DNA of 64,000 nucleotides from Moritella sp. F3 (GCF_015082335.1 NZ_BLRL01000003.1:434001-498000), one strand, 5' to 3'; shown: positions 29,801 through 37,984, counted from the first letter of the stretch. A program made the numbers and translations. Notes: generated by a model not told the origin, from the letters alone.

Positions 29801-29910
29801 AGCTCCAGCGATACATAGAGGATCGGAAACGTGAGAAGGGTGATAGCCGATAGAATCAACTGATTCCGTTTTGAATATTTCCAGATAAACTGAAAAAGAC
29901 TCTTTTCCAT
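26803..29910 (-). CDS. Giant ABC-exporter-like protein with degenerate ATPase and C-terminal cNMP-binding domain
   Basis: 1035 residues from the ATG at 29910, which has AAAGGA 8 bases upstream (the frame is open to 29970). Residues 1-320 form an ABC type-1 membrane domain. The nucleotide-binding domain is abnormal: the Walker A position (about 375-385) reads GARVAIKTNNESSA with no GKS/T, the LSGGQ signature is not found, and Walker B (about 795) reads DILILRNAL without the DE pair. About 300 extra helical residues separate these two points. A cyclic-nucleotide-binding domain (about 875-1005) follows, with PGRLIGDLAVI as its GE-loop equivalent. It probably cannot hydrolyse ATP and may be a regulated membrane scaffold or channel-like protein. 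Confidence 0.8.
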   Translation of the reverse strand: MEKSLFQFIWKYSKRNQLILSAITLLTFPILYVSLELPKRIINDAIGGTGEDVTVLGVLLNQTEFLMVLCVGFLVAVLANGLLKMKLNTMKGVLAERLLRRFRFQMVTRILRFPRSYFRTTSQGELVSMVTSEAEPMGSLMGDMLSRPILQAGQMLTILAFLFAQSFWFGLASITLIPLQAWIIPKLQRQINLLNKARIQEIRKLAADIGETAAGVSDIRTNGGVRHRLSLFSNRLGKLFGIRFEIYQKKFFMKFLNNFINQLTPFFFYSVGGYLAIQGEITVGALVAALAAYKDLSSPWKELLTYYNQTQDMALRWEVVTERFSSKTLVDDTLFDGEPDTETSLNGDIELKNITVRDEDGHAILEDINLTIPKGARVAIKTNNESSALAFADLLTREVIPYRGSLTIAGNEMNGLHQTVVANRIGYANSKPYIFKGTLGENLLMPFNYQPILGTDISVDVTDWQIESARAGNSVDPFKPNWVVPETAGFQSYDEIKDWWFQLVEAMGTDDLIVRRGLRSRLDPDTQSELVEAIVQLRPEIAKRLAKAGLDDIVHTFDPEKFNPVSPLGSNLLYAVPTKMLTQLSLSQEDNFVQMLQDEGIADYLAHMSANLIEGLTETFGTDGTDHPLFRRLNMDEDLYHQLRVIVAKRRLVGQSGLSAEDFALMLTVPFAFSAEQIGPLFTDLFKQRILQIRMKSAAEMVAKLDGLFKPIDPQQYFPVMSVLGNAIFGRISSLAGAREKLIEDIIVDVLKEHGLRRLVAQSLYDVATTQGGENLPAIFRERLAFSRAGIKKPDILILRNALASHEGDARALTRRRISELMPDSTQIFIENHFLSPESYDLFVEIVDGRIDGIARQDQPEDDDARQDLKRKLRVIGQTDLFGQLDLKQQRLLAFSAQWYKAKPGQAIFSAEEEADAAYLCVKGSAGLYWPATAVEQRLVTEILPGRLIGDLAVIHDAPRLLDLIAIEDCVFLRIGASELIAVIENDAMVAASLLRSVASHLSETATNLRAMRAFAIKRGIDFSELDEKEIGDDR

Positions 29911-30089
29911 TTTCGAGATCCTTTGTGGGTTGAATAATATCAATACCACGCTGTCTTGGTGCATCACCAATATGTGTATTATGTTAAGCGATCTACGTCG
30001 TGCATTATGTTCGAGATCTACTGCGTTAAGTTTATGTAACTTAAAGCAGCCTTGCCACTAAAACTGCCTGTAGAGATTATTCTTAGCTG

Positions 30090-30539
30090 CTAAAGTTCAT
30101 TAAACTGGTCTAGCCATTCGGTGAACGAGTTTGATACTTGCGTAACCGTACAGGCTGCATAATTAAAAAACCATACAGTCGCATCCGCTTGCTGAGTCGT
30201 GCAATCGCTGAGCTTGAAACAAAACATATTGCCCTTACAGTCAGACGCAAACAAAATGTGTCCCTTGGGCATACCGCTCATTTCATACAACTGCGATAGT
30301 GACGCGACATCGTCTAGGCTTAAGAAATCTTGTACTTCAGAAATGTCGGAATTTAAATCACAAATTTTAGTTAATACATTTGGCGTGTGAACTAAGCCGT
30401 ATGTTGAGATTAAATATTTATACGAGTCAGGTAACACGCCGTTTAATTTTGATTCAAGCTCTACAATATCATCACCATTGATTGGCACCATGGCATTTTT
30501 ACTGCCCCAGTTTTTTACAAAAACATCAATGCTGTTCAT
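30090..30539 (-). CDS. SMI1/KNR4 (SUKH) family protein
   Basis: 149 residues with the SUKH superfamily pattern: an N-terminal IVELESKLNGVLPDSYKYLI motif, a central DFLSLDDVASLSQLY, and hydrophobic strands ending in FTEWLDQF. SUKH proteins often serve as immunity proteins for polymorphic toxins, but no toxin gene is adjacent, so this is an orphan. A housekeeping role is equally possible. Confidence 0.82.
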   Translation of the reverse strand: MNSIDVFVKNWGSKNAMVPINGDDIVELESKLNGVLPDSYKYLISTYGLVHTPNVLTKICDLNSDISEVQDFLSLDDVASLSQLYEMSGMPKGHILFASDCKGNMFCFKLSDCTTQQADATVWFFNYAACTVTQVSNSFTEWLDQFNEL

Positions 30540-30699
30540 TTTAAATACTCCAAGATAACTAACAGATTTTTCACCAATTACTTATATATAGTTATCGTCA
30601 TTGACGATAAAATCGTTCTAACTTTATAATGAAAACAAGATACACAGGATAACCGTACGATTCAATTATTTATTGATTACATTAGGATGAAGTTTACTT

Positions 30700-31824
30700 A
30701 TGGCTGAGTTATTCAAAGACATTTATTGCCCTGCATTTTATAACCAATTTTCAGATGTGTTAACGAAGGTACTACCTGAGTTTGATGCGGTTAAATTTAA
30801 CCAACTTATCTTTAATGAGCATTTTGTTGGATATGAGCTTAAACAACGTATGCATCATACAGCGGACGTGCTACATCACTTTATGCCTACTGATTTTAGT
30901 GATGCTATTTCAGTACTTAAGTGCATTATTGCTGAATTGCGTGCTCAAGGTATTAAAGAGCAGAGTATTGAATTTATGTTTTTGCCTGCTTATATCGAAA
31001 TGTATGGGCTTGAAGATTATGACTGTGCGGTGGATGGCTTTGAATGTGTGACACAATATACCAGTTGTGAATTTGCAGTTAGACCATTCATCATACGTTA
31101 TCCCGCTAAAATGTTGGTGCAGCTACAAGCATGGACGCAACACGAAAGCCGCCATGTCCGCCGCTTAGCTAGTGAAGGCTCTCGGCCTCGACTCCCGTGG
31201 GCAATGGCGTTACCTGAGTTTAAACATGATCCCAGGCCTTTGTTACCTATTTTAACAGCATTGAAATGCGATGACTGTGAAGTTGTGAGGCGCAGTGTAG
31301 CGAATAACCTCAATGACATTGCTAAAGATAACTGCGATGTAGTAGTGCAGATTGCAACGCAATGGTTAGGTGATAACGAACACACAGACAAATTAGTCAA
31401 ACATGCGTGCCGTACATTACTCAAGCAAGCTCAGCCAGATATCATGGCACTGTTTGGCTTTAAACAAGACTTAATAACGTTAACCGACATGGCGGTCACG
31501 ACACCGGTTGTAAAAGTAGGGGACAAGCTGACGTTTAATTTCACGATTGATAATACGAGTAGTTGCCCACAAAAATTACGTTTGGAATATGGTCTTTATT
31601 ATCTTAAAAAGAATGGAACCTTGGCGCGAAAAGTATTTAAAATTACTGAACGCGTTATTGCTGGGAATACACAAGAACAGATAACACGCCACCAAAGCTT
31701 TAAAATAATTAGTACCCGTGTGTTTCATTTAGGTACACACAAATTGAGTATTATTATTAATGGTCAGGAGAGTCGTGTTAATGCAGAACATGATGGGTTG
31801 TATCGTTTTGAACTCGTTGGTTAA
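30700..31824 (+). CDS. DNA alkylation repair protein, AlkD-like HEAT-repeat family
   Basis: 374 residues, mostly HEAT-like helices. The family segment RHVRRLASEGSRPRLPWAM (about residues 149-167) and CEVVRRSVANNLNDIAKDN (about 193-211) are characteristic of AlkD-related glycosylases, which excise alkylated bases without base flipping. The C-terminal 100 residues (from about 270) form a beta-rich extension (LTFNFTIDNTSSCPQKLRLE) seen in the longer subgroup. Single gene. Confidence 0.85.
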   Translation: MAELFKDIYCPAFYNQFSDVLTKVLPEFDAVKFNQLIFNEHFVGYELKQRMHHTADVLHHFMPTDFSDAISVLKCIIAELRAQGIKEQSIEFMFLPAYIEMYGLEDYDCAVDGFECVTQYTSCEFAVRPFIIRYPAKMLVQLQAWTQHESRHVRRLASEGSRPRLPWAMALPEFKHDPRPLLPILTALKCDDCEVVRRSVANNLNDIAKDNCDVVVQIATQWLGDNEHTDKLVKHACRTLLKQAQPDIMALFGFKQDLITLTDMAVTTPVVKVGDKLTFNFTIDNTSSCPQKLRLEYGLYYLKKNGTLARKVFKITERVIAGNTQEQITRHQSFKIISTRVFHLGTHKLSIIINGQESRVNAEHDGLYRFELVG

Positions 31825-31932
31825 CTTGTCATCGTCATAGAAACGGAATCTGTTAATTCGTTAGAATATACTCGTAAAGGTCAAATAGACCTATTACTAT
31901 GCATTTCAACCTAATTTAAAGAAGTATCATGT

Positions 31933-32265
31933 ATGTCTCTTCCTCCTTGTCCAAAATGTAAATCTGAATTTGTTTACCAAGATCAAAACCAGCTCATTTG
32001 CCCTGAATGTGCAAATGAGTGGAACCCATCTGAATTACTTGAAGATATATTTATCGTAAAAGATGCTAACGGTACGCAATTGCAAGAAGGTGATAAGTTA
32101 ACGTTAGCTAAAGATCTTAAAGTGAAAGGCAGCTCGCTAATACTTAAAGTCGGCACAAAAGCGGTGATTAAACGCATTATTGAAGGCAAGGATCATCAAC
32201 TTGACTGTAAAGTGGATGGTGTAGGCGAGATGATGGTAACAGCTAAGTTTGTTAAGAAAGCTTAG
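31933..32265 (+). CDS. yjdM: Zinc-ribbon protein YjdM (formerly PhnA)
   Basis: 110 residues. An N-terminal zinc ribbon (CPKCKSEFVYQDQNQLICPEC) leads into a small beta-barrel domain with VKGSSLILKVGTKAVIKRI. Matches the YjdM/PhnA family in length and motif order; despite its old name its link to phosphonate use is not supported in E. coli. AAAGAAG precedes the ATG. It stands directly before the first attC-like repeat. Confidence 0.92.
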   Translation: MSLPPCPKCKSEFVYQDQNQLICPECANEWNPSELLEDIFIVKDANGTQLQEGDKLTLAKDLKVKGSSLILKVGTKAVIKRIIEGKDHQLDCKVDGVGEMMVTAKFVKKA

Positions 32266-32353
32266 CTATTGACTTAATTAAATAAAATACTCAAATTATT
32301 GGTGCTTGTGGTTTCAAGAGCGCCCCGAACATGGCCGTATTGAAATGTGGCAC

Positions 32354-32426
32354 CTGACGTGAGGAGGGGCGAGTTGTAACTACCGGGATTAAGTTACTAA
32401 GCCAAACTTGCCCCATTTCGCGTTAG
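32354..32426 (+). repeat. attC-like recombination site A (best-preserved copy)
   Basis: Folds as an attC: outer arms CTGACGTG (32354-32361) and CGCGTTAG (32419-32426), middle arms GGGGCGAGTT (32366-32375) and AACTTGCCCC (32405-32414) and an apical hairpin GTAACT/AGTTAC. All pair with a few G-T pairs. The right end GCGTTAG matches the R' core. It lies in the 356-bp gene-free gap between yjdM and the Sel1 gene. The following ~140 bp also resemble the sequence after site B. Confidence 0.65.
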
Positions 32427-32621
32427 AACTTTTACTCACTCATATTTTATTTATTACGTCTTGCCATACATTTTCTTATGCAAGAATAGTGAGGTGTTCC
32501 TCATGTCTTATAATTAGCAATAGTGAATCTAAATTGCTGGCCACTATTGTTTAGCCTCTACACTTCAACCCGAGTGCTTCTGTCTGTCAATATGACCTGA
32601 AATATAATTATTAGGTGAATA

Positions 32622-34931
32622 ATGAAAAATATTATTGGTGTGACTCTTATTTTATTTGCCTCTATGGTGCAATCGGCAGACTTTCAGAAAGGCATGGATG
32701 CATTCTATGGCGGTGATGTCAAAACAGCCTATAAAGAGTTACACCCACTCGCAGAGCTGGGCCATGCTAACGCTCAATTCAACCTAGGAGTGATGTATGA
32801 CCATGGTGAAGGCGTGCGCCAAGATTATAAACAAGCAGCGCATTGGTATCGGAAAGCCGCAGAGCAGGGTCATGCTAACGCTCAAAATAACCTAGGTCTG
32901 ATGTATATCAATGGTGAAGGCGCGCGCCAAGATTATAACCAAGCAATGCATTGGTTCCGCAAAGCAGCAGAGCTGGAGTATGCTGACGCTCAATTCCACC
33001 TCGGTCTGATGTATATCAATGGTGAAGGTGTGCGTCAAGATTATGAGCAAGCAGTGCATTGGTACCGCAAAGCCGCAGAACAGGGTCATGTTGCCGCTCA
33101 ATTCTACCTAGGTCTGATGTATATCAATGGTGAAGGTGTGAGCCAAGATGATAAGCAAGCAGTGTATTGGTACCGCAAAGCCGCTGAGCAGGGCCATGTT
33201 ACCGCTCAATTCTACCTAGGTGTGATGTATAACAATGGCCTAGGCGTGCGCCAAGATCATAAACAAGCAGTGCATTGGTACCGCAAAGCCGCTGAGCAGG
33301 GCGGTGCAGATGCTCAAAATAACCTAGGTGTGATGTATAACAATGGCCTAGGCGTGCGCCAAGATCATAAACAAGCAGTGCATTGGTACCGGAAAGCCGC
33401 TGAGCAGGGCGGTGCAGATGCTCAAAATAACCTCGGTGTGAAGTATGACAATGGTGAAGGCGTGCGCCAAAATTATAAACAAGCAGCGCATTGGTACCGG
33501 AAAGCCGCAGAGCAGGGGCATGCTAATGCTCAAAACAGCCTAGGTTTGATGTATCGATTGGGTGAAGGTGTGAGTCAAGATTATAAACAAGCAGTGCATT
33601 GGTTCCGTAAATCTGCAGAGCTGGGCTATGCTGATGCCCAAAATAGTCTAGGTGTGATGTATAGATTGGGTGAAGGCGTGCGTAAAGATGATAAACAAGC
33701 AGTATATTGGTACATCAAAGCTGCTGAGCTGGGCGATGATGATGCCCAAAATAACCTAGGAGTTATGTACATATTGGGTAAAGGTGTGCGGCAAGACTAT
33801 AAGCAAGCAGAACTCTGGTTCCGTAAAGCTTCAGAGCAGGGAGATGCTGCAGCTCAAAATAACCTAGGTGTTATGTATGACAAAGGAAAAAGCATTCCCG
33901 AAGACGATAAGCAAGCTGTGTATTGGTTTAACAAATCCGCAAAACAGGATCATGCAGACGCTCAATTTAACCTAGGTAATATGTATCTCAATGGTAAAGG
34001 CGTGCGTCAAGATGATAATCAAGCAGTTTATTGGTACCGTAAAGCCGCTGAACAGGGCCATGCTATGGCTCAAAATAGTCTAGGCGTGATGTATAGATTG
34101 GGTCAAGGTGTGCCTCAAGACGATAAGCAAGCAGTATATTGGTTCCGTAATGCGGCAGAACAAGGCTATGCTGATGCTCAATTTAACCTAGGTGAGAGGT
34201 ATAAATTTGGTAAAGGTGTCCTCCAAGATGATAAGCAAGAAGCGCATTGGAATCGTAAAGCCGCTGAACAGGACCATGCTAACGCTCAATTTAACCTAGG
34301 AGTGATGTATAACAATGGCCTAGGTGTGCGTCAAGATCATAAACAAGCAGTGCATTGGTACAGCAAAGCCGCTGAGCAAGGTTATGCAGATGCTCAATTT
34401 CATCTAGGTCTGATGTATTTTTATGGTGAAGGCGTCCGCCAAGATTATAAACAAGCTGTGCACTGGTACCATAAAGCCGCTGATCAAGGTTATGCAGATG
34501 CCCAAAATAACCTAGGAGTGATGTATAGATTGGGTAAAGGCGTGCGTAAAAACGACAAGCAAGCAACTGATTGGTACCGCAAAGCTGCTAAACAAGATCA
34601 TGCTAACGCCCAGAATAATCTAGGTGTGATGTATAGACTAGGTAAAGGTGTGAGACAAGATTATAAACAAGCACTTCAATTATTTCGCAAGTCCGTTGAG
34701 CAGGGTCATGCTGAAGCCCAAAATAACCTAGGTGTGATGTATATATTGGGAGAAGGCGTGCGGCAAGATTATAAACTTGCATATATGTGGTTTAATTTGG
34801 CAAAACATAATGGTTACGATACTAAAGAGGTATTTGATTTCATAACACGGAAAATGACATCAAGAAGCATAAGTGAAGCGCAAAGCATGTCGAGAGAATG
34901 TTTAGAATCAAATTATAAAAGCTGCGGTTAA
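32622..34931 (+). CDS. Secreted Sel1-repeat protein
   Basis: 769 residues: a signal peptide (MKNIIGVTLILFASMVQSA) followed by about twenty 36-residue Sel1-like repeats with the pattern AQNNLGVMY..G.GVRQDYKQA.HWYRKAAEQG. Such solenoids bind protein partners; in bacteria they act as periplasmic or secreted adaptors. The gene is a 108-bp tandem array at DNA level, with neighbouring units almost identical (see 33222-33437), so repeat number is probably unstable. It ends with a non-repeat tail containing two cysteines. It occupies the space between attC-like sites A and B and reads like a cassette gene. Confidence 0.92.
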   Translation: MKNIIGVTLILFASMVQSADFQKGMDAFYGGDVKTAYKELHPLAELGHANAQFNLGVMYDHGEGVRQDYKQAAHWYRKAAEQGHANAQNNLGLMYINGEGARQDYNQAMHWFRKAAELEYADAQFHLGLMYINGEGVRQDYEQAVHWYRKAAEQGHVAAQFYLGLMYINGEGVSQDDKQAVYWYRKAAEQGHVTAQFYLGVMYNNGLGVRQDHKQAVHWYRKAAEQGGADAQNNLGVMYNNGLGVRQDHKQAVHWYRKAAEQGGADAQNNLGVKYDNGEGVRQNYKQAAHWYRKAAEQGHANAQNSLGLMYRLGEGVSQDYKQAVHWFRKSAELGYADAQNSLGVMYRLGEGVRKDDKQAVYWYIKAAELGDDDAQNNLGVMYILGKGVRQDYKQAELWFRKASEQGDAAAQNNLGVMYDKGKSIPEDDKQAVYWFNKSAKQDHADAQFNLGNMYLNGKGVRQDDNQAVYWYRKAAEQGHAMAQNSLGVMYRLGQGVPQDDKQAVYWFRNAAEQGYADAQFNLGERYKFGKGVLQDDKQEAHWNRKAAEQDHANAQFNLGVMYNNGLGVRQDHKQAVHWYSKAAEQGYADAQFHLGLMYFYGEGVRQDYKQAVHWYHKAADQGYADAQNNLGVMYRLGKGVRKNDKQATDWYRKAAKQDHANAQNNLGVMYRLGKGVRQDYKQALQLFRKSVEQGHAEAQNNLGVMYILGEGVRQDYKLAYMWFNLAKHNGYDTKEVFDFITRKMTSRSISEAQSMSRECLESNYKSCG
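33222..33437 (+). repeat. Two almost identical 108-bp Sel1 units
   Basis: Bases 33222-33329 and 33330-33437 differ visibly at only one position (CGC versus CGG), whereas other units of the gene have diverged more. This marks a recent in-frame duplication or gene conversion. Confidence 0.9.
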
Positions 34932-34951
34932 GAGCTACAATCCACTGAATT

Positions 34952-34975
34952 AAACCTCCTAATTAGAGGCTTTTT
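34952..34975 (+). terminator. Terminator after the Sel1 gene
   Basis: Short stem CCTC / GAGG with an AT-rich loop, followed by CTTTTT, about 20 bp after the stop codon. The rest of the 400-bp gap to the ankyrin gene holds attC-like site B and its downstream homologous stretch. Confidence 0.6.
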
Positions 34976-35153
34976 GATCTCGTGATAAATCGTCAATGTA
35001 GTTTATTAAACATGAAGATGATAATGCGCAGAGTCAAAACCCCACTCGATTAAAATGATCTATTAACAGCTTACTTCTTACAGGTTAGCCTCTTAAATAT
35101 GCCGAATATAGCAATGATTTTTGTAATGTGAACCGTGCCCCTTAGGGCTTAAA

Positions 35154-35212
35154 CTAACGAGGTTTTGTCCAGCGTGACGCTCTAAGCCAAAATTGCCCCT
35201 TATTCTTGTTAG
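35154..35212 (+). repeat. attC-like recombination site B
   Basis: Outer arms CTAACGAG (35154-35161) and CTTGTTAG (35205-35212), inner arms TTTTG/CAAAA and an apical hairpin AGCGT/ACGCT. It shares CTAAGCCAAA.TTGCCCC...GTTAG with site A. The right arm has a 12-base unpaired stretch, so folding is less regular. Sequence after GTTAG, through the TGGCCA.TATT..TTAGCC motif, is also shared with site A and runs into the ankyrin stop codon. Confidence 0.55.
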
Positions 35213-35331
35213 AGCGGTTACTCATATACAATATATTCATATCAGTTTGCTATACTTTTCCTCATGTGAGGAATGGGAGTAGTTGCCATATCACATAATT
35301 TACAGGAATGAGTCGAAAACGGTGGCCAGTA

Positions 35332-36477
35332 TTACTTAGCCCCAGATTCCTTGAGCAATTGGAGAATAGCGTTATGTCTCGATTTTTTCGCAAATTTCAA
35401 AGCTGTTCCTCCACGATTATCTTCCGTATTTACATCTGCGCCATTGTTAATTAGTGTTTTAACGGTACTAAGGTGACCTTCTTCCGCTGCAAGCATCAAA
35501 GCAGTCGTGCCATAATTGTTTTTTTTATTCACATTTGCTCCCTCTTTAAGGAGAAGTTTTACAGTCTCGTTATACCCTCCAAAGGCTGCATGCTCAAGCG
35601 CTGGTTGCCCCTCAATTGATTTAGCATTTACGTCAGCGCCTTTAGCAAGTAAGGCTGTTACGACCTTTAGCTGCCCCTCTTGTGCCGCTAGGGTCAAAGC
35701 TGTCGTACCATTTCCCTTAGTTTTTGCGTTCACCTCAGCACCACTGCCCAGTAAAACGTCAACAATTTCTATTTGTCCTGCCCGTGCAGCTAACATAAGG
35801 GCAGTGATACCGTCATCATTTTCTGCATTCACATTAATATCTTTAGCCTGCGCCAGTGACTTCGCAATGTCGTAATGGCCGTTCAGCAATGTTGACATGA
35901 GTGCTGTTACACCATAATCACTTTTCTCATTTACATTTGCTCCATTAGAAAGTAGAAGATTAACTATTTCCAATTGCCCATCACTAGCCGCTGCCATCAG
36001 GGGAGTAAAATCACTATCACCTTTCCCATCAACAAAAGCACCATTATCAAGCAATACTTTTAAAGTGTCGCGATGACCTTTAACCAACGTAAACACCAAG
36101 ACTGTCATGCCAAGCTTGTTTTGTGCATTTACATCCGCACCTTTTTCAATCAAAACCTTTGCTGTATCAGTATAACCAGCTAGTGCAGCATACATTAATG
36201 CCGTATAACCATTTTTCATTTGTGCATTTACATCTGCACCACTGGTAAGTAAAACTTTCACAATGTCAACACGTCCCTTTCCCGAAGCAACCATAAGGGA
36301 TGTAAGGCCCTTGCTGTTTTTCGCATTTACGTCAGCGCCTTCAATAAGCAGGGTTTGCACGGTATCGATTTTGCCAGCCCCTGTCGCTAGCAACAACTCG
36401 CTTTGTGTTGTGGCACATCCAGTGGTAAGGACGAGTGTAACGATAACCAACAAGCATTGACTAAATTTGCATTTCAT
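35332..36477 (-). CDS. Ankyrin-repeat lipoprotein
   Basis: 381 residues: a signal peptide with lipobox TTGC (about Cys21), then about ten ankyrin repeats of 33 residues with the pattern G.T.LM.AA..G....V..LL..GADVNAK. Probably a periplasmic, lipid-anchored protein-binding scaffold; partner unknown. It lies between attC-like sites B and C on the opposite strand from the other genes of the block, which is allowed for integron cassettes with their own promoter. Confidence 0.9.
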   Translation of the reverse strand: MKCKFSQCLLVIVTLVLTTGCATTQSELLLATGAGKIDTVQTLLIEGADVNAKNSKGLTSLMVASGKGRVDIVKVLLTSGADVNAQMKNGYTALMYAALAGYTDTAKVLIEKGADVNAQNKLGMTVLVFTLVKGHRDTLKVLLDNGAFVDGKGDSDFTPLMAAASDGQLEIVNLLLSNGANVNEKSDYGVTALMSTLLNGHYDIAKSLAQAKDINVNAENDDGITALMLAARAGQIEIVDVLLGSGAEVNAKTKGNGTTALTLAAQEGQLKVVTALLAKGADVNAKSIEGQPALEHAAFGGYNETVKLLLKEGANVNKKNNYGTTALMLAAEEGHLSTVKTLINNGADVNTEDNRGGTALKFAKKSRHNAILQLLKESGAK

Positions 36478-36868
36478 TTTGACAGTTTCCTTTTACCTGT
36501 TTATTTGTACTGTAATGATCAAGTAAATGTGTCCACGGCTTTGTATTCAGCCGCATATTCTTTCCAGATTGATTCGGATGAAGTCGTGATTCCCCTAACA
36601 CAAAGTATAGTGCCTAAATATTTACACACACGATAAGTAAGGTTATGTTAGTGTGGGGGGATGCTTTAAAAATACAGGAGTAGTGAATGGGTGAAAATAA
36701 CCATTTTTTAAACTGTTGGCCCAAAGTTTCTAATTCGCTTTGTCCCCCATTTTGCGTTAGCATTTTTTTAGCACCCAATACCTTGAAGTATCATTTGACC
36801 TAGATTTCCTCATGCACGCATTATGTGTAGAGCTTTTAGTTTTTCTAGGTAATATAAAAGGAGTTTAG
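36478..36868. other. Gene-free gap with degenerate attC-like site C
   Basis: 391 bp between the ankyrin gene start and the C39-like gene. At 36737-36760 the stretch GCTTTGTCCCCCATTTTGCG leads into TTAG, matching the 3' part of sites A and B. The 5' arm could not be paired convincingly (a GGGGGG run at 36655-36660 may be a remnant). Downstream, TTTCCTCATG is again shared with site B. Confidence 0.45.
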
Positions 36869-37246
36869 ATGGAAGCTGAACATGTAACACAGCGATATGA
36901 CGATGATTGTGGCGTCGCCGCGTTTGCAACTATTGCTAGAAAAACTTATGAAGAAGCTGACGAAATAATGAAAGATGTACGCCAACATAAAACGAGGTTT
37001 ATTCTTCACAGGAATATGAAGTTTAAACTGATTCAGATTGGCCTGCTTGATATAAATTCCTCTTACTCTAAAAAATTTTTAGCTGAGAAAGGAGATGCAA
37101 TTATTTATGCTAGGCATACTGATGGATACTGGCACTACATCACCTTTATCGGGGGCGTTTTCTATGACCCAAATAAAGGTCAACCATCTAGTAAACTAGA
37201 TAATAAACTCATACCAAGCGTTGTGTATAATGTGGATTATAATTAG
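36869..37246 (+). CDS. C39-like (papain-fold) small protein
   Basis: 125 residues. The N-terminus QRYDDDCGVAAFATIARKTY places a cysteine (Cys14) in the context of C39/papain-like peptidases (Gln-x..-Cys-Gly-x-Ala). YWHYITFIGGVFYDPNKG (about 91-108) supplies the matching His and Asp. The core triad is therefore readable, but the protein is short, has no leader-cleavage transporter, and could be an inactive or specialised cysteine peptidase. AAGGAG stands 4 bases before the ATG. Lies between attC-like sites C and D. Confidence 0.65.
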   Translation: MEAEHVTQRYDDDCGVAAFATIARKTYEEADEIMKDVRQHKTRFILHRNMKFKLIQIGLLDINSSYSKKFLAEKGDAIIYARHTDGYWHYITFIGGVFYDPNKGQPSSKLDNKLIPSVVYNVDYN

Positions 37247-37262
37247 CCATACTTTATGTTAT

Positions 37263-37320
37263 GCGAACCGTGCTCTTTAAAGCATAAGCACTAAGCCATT
37301 CCTGTCCATTTCCAAGCTCT
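37263..37320 (+). repeat. Degenerate attC-like remnant D
   Basis: GCGAACCGTGC...AGCACTAAGCC resembles the left flank of site B and the CTAAGCC core of the other sites, with a GTGCT/AGCAC stem. It then continues TTCCTGTCC without the GTTAG end. Probably a decayed or partly deleted copy. Confidence 0.35.
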
Positions 37321-37371
37321 GTACCTGTTCCATTCTACAATCATCATGACTATTATCTGCAATAGGAAGTC

Positions 37372-37971
37372 ATGATGATTGTAAAGAACTCAAATCACGT
37401 ACATGGTGCTAAGAAGCCATTTAGACTAGAAGAAATTTGGGGCATTCGAACCAGACTCCAAATTAATGATAACCCAATGCAACTAGATCTCTTAAACTTG
37501 GCTATAGATAGCAAACTACGTTCATGTGATTTACTTAGAATGAAAGTTGGAGATGTTTCTTCCCAAGGTATCGTTCACCCACGAGTACAGCTTAATCAAA
37601 GTAAAACAGGTAATGACGTTCAATTTGAAATAACACCTAGAAGTCAACAAAGCATCAGTAGGTGGATCTTTTCGGCAAGCCTTGGAACTGAGAGCTACCT
37701 ATTTCCCAGTCTTCGTAGAATAGGCAAACCGATTAGTTATTCTTACTATTCAAAGATTATCAAGTCGTGGGCGCTAAGCTTAGGGCTGGATGATAACTTA
37801 TATGGCACGCATTCGATGAGACGAACCAAAGCTACGTTGATATATGCCCGCACTAAAAATATACGTGCAGTGCAGCTGCTTTTAGGCCATACAAAAGTAG
37901 ATAATACCATTCGATACTTGGGCATTGAGATTGAAGATGCCCTGAAGTTATCTGAGGAAACGGATAGTTAA
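37372..37971 (+). CDS. Short tyrosine recombinase (catalytic domain only)
   Basis: 199 residues, well below the 300-400 of typical phage or integron integrases. The catalytic set is readable: Arg in SKLRSCDLL (about residue 52), Lys in QSKTGNDVQ, HSMRR (His-x-x-Arg, about 150), LLLGHTKVDNT (second His) and Tyr in TIRYLGIE (about 183). The N-terminal core-binding domain is missing and the integron-specific insertion of IntI is not seen. It may recombine a specific site or be a cassette passenger. AGGAAG precedes the adjacent ATG-ATG pair. Confidence 0.85.
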   Translation: MMIVKNSNHVHGAKKPFRLEEIWGIRTRLQINDNPMQLDLLNLAIDSKLRSCDLLRMKVGDVSSQGIVHPRVQLNQSKTGNDVQFEITPRSQQSISRWIFSASLGTESYLFPSLRRIGKPISYSYYSKIIKSWALSLGLDDNLYGTHSMRRTKATLIYARTKNIRAVQLLLGHTKVDNTIRYLGIEIEDALKLSEETDS

Positions 37972-37984
37972 GTTTAGTTCTGGT

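Noticed and set aside
32760..34790. Regular repeats that might suggest a CRISPR array
   Set aside because: Units are 108 bp, in frame and coding for Sel1 repeats; there are no short palindromic repeats with unique spacers.
36403..36636. 77-codon plus-strand frame over the ankyrin gene start
   Set aside because: Overlaps the signal peptide region of the ankyrin lipoprotein and its promoter; no recognisable content.
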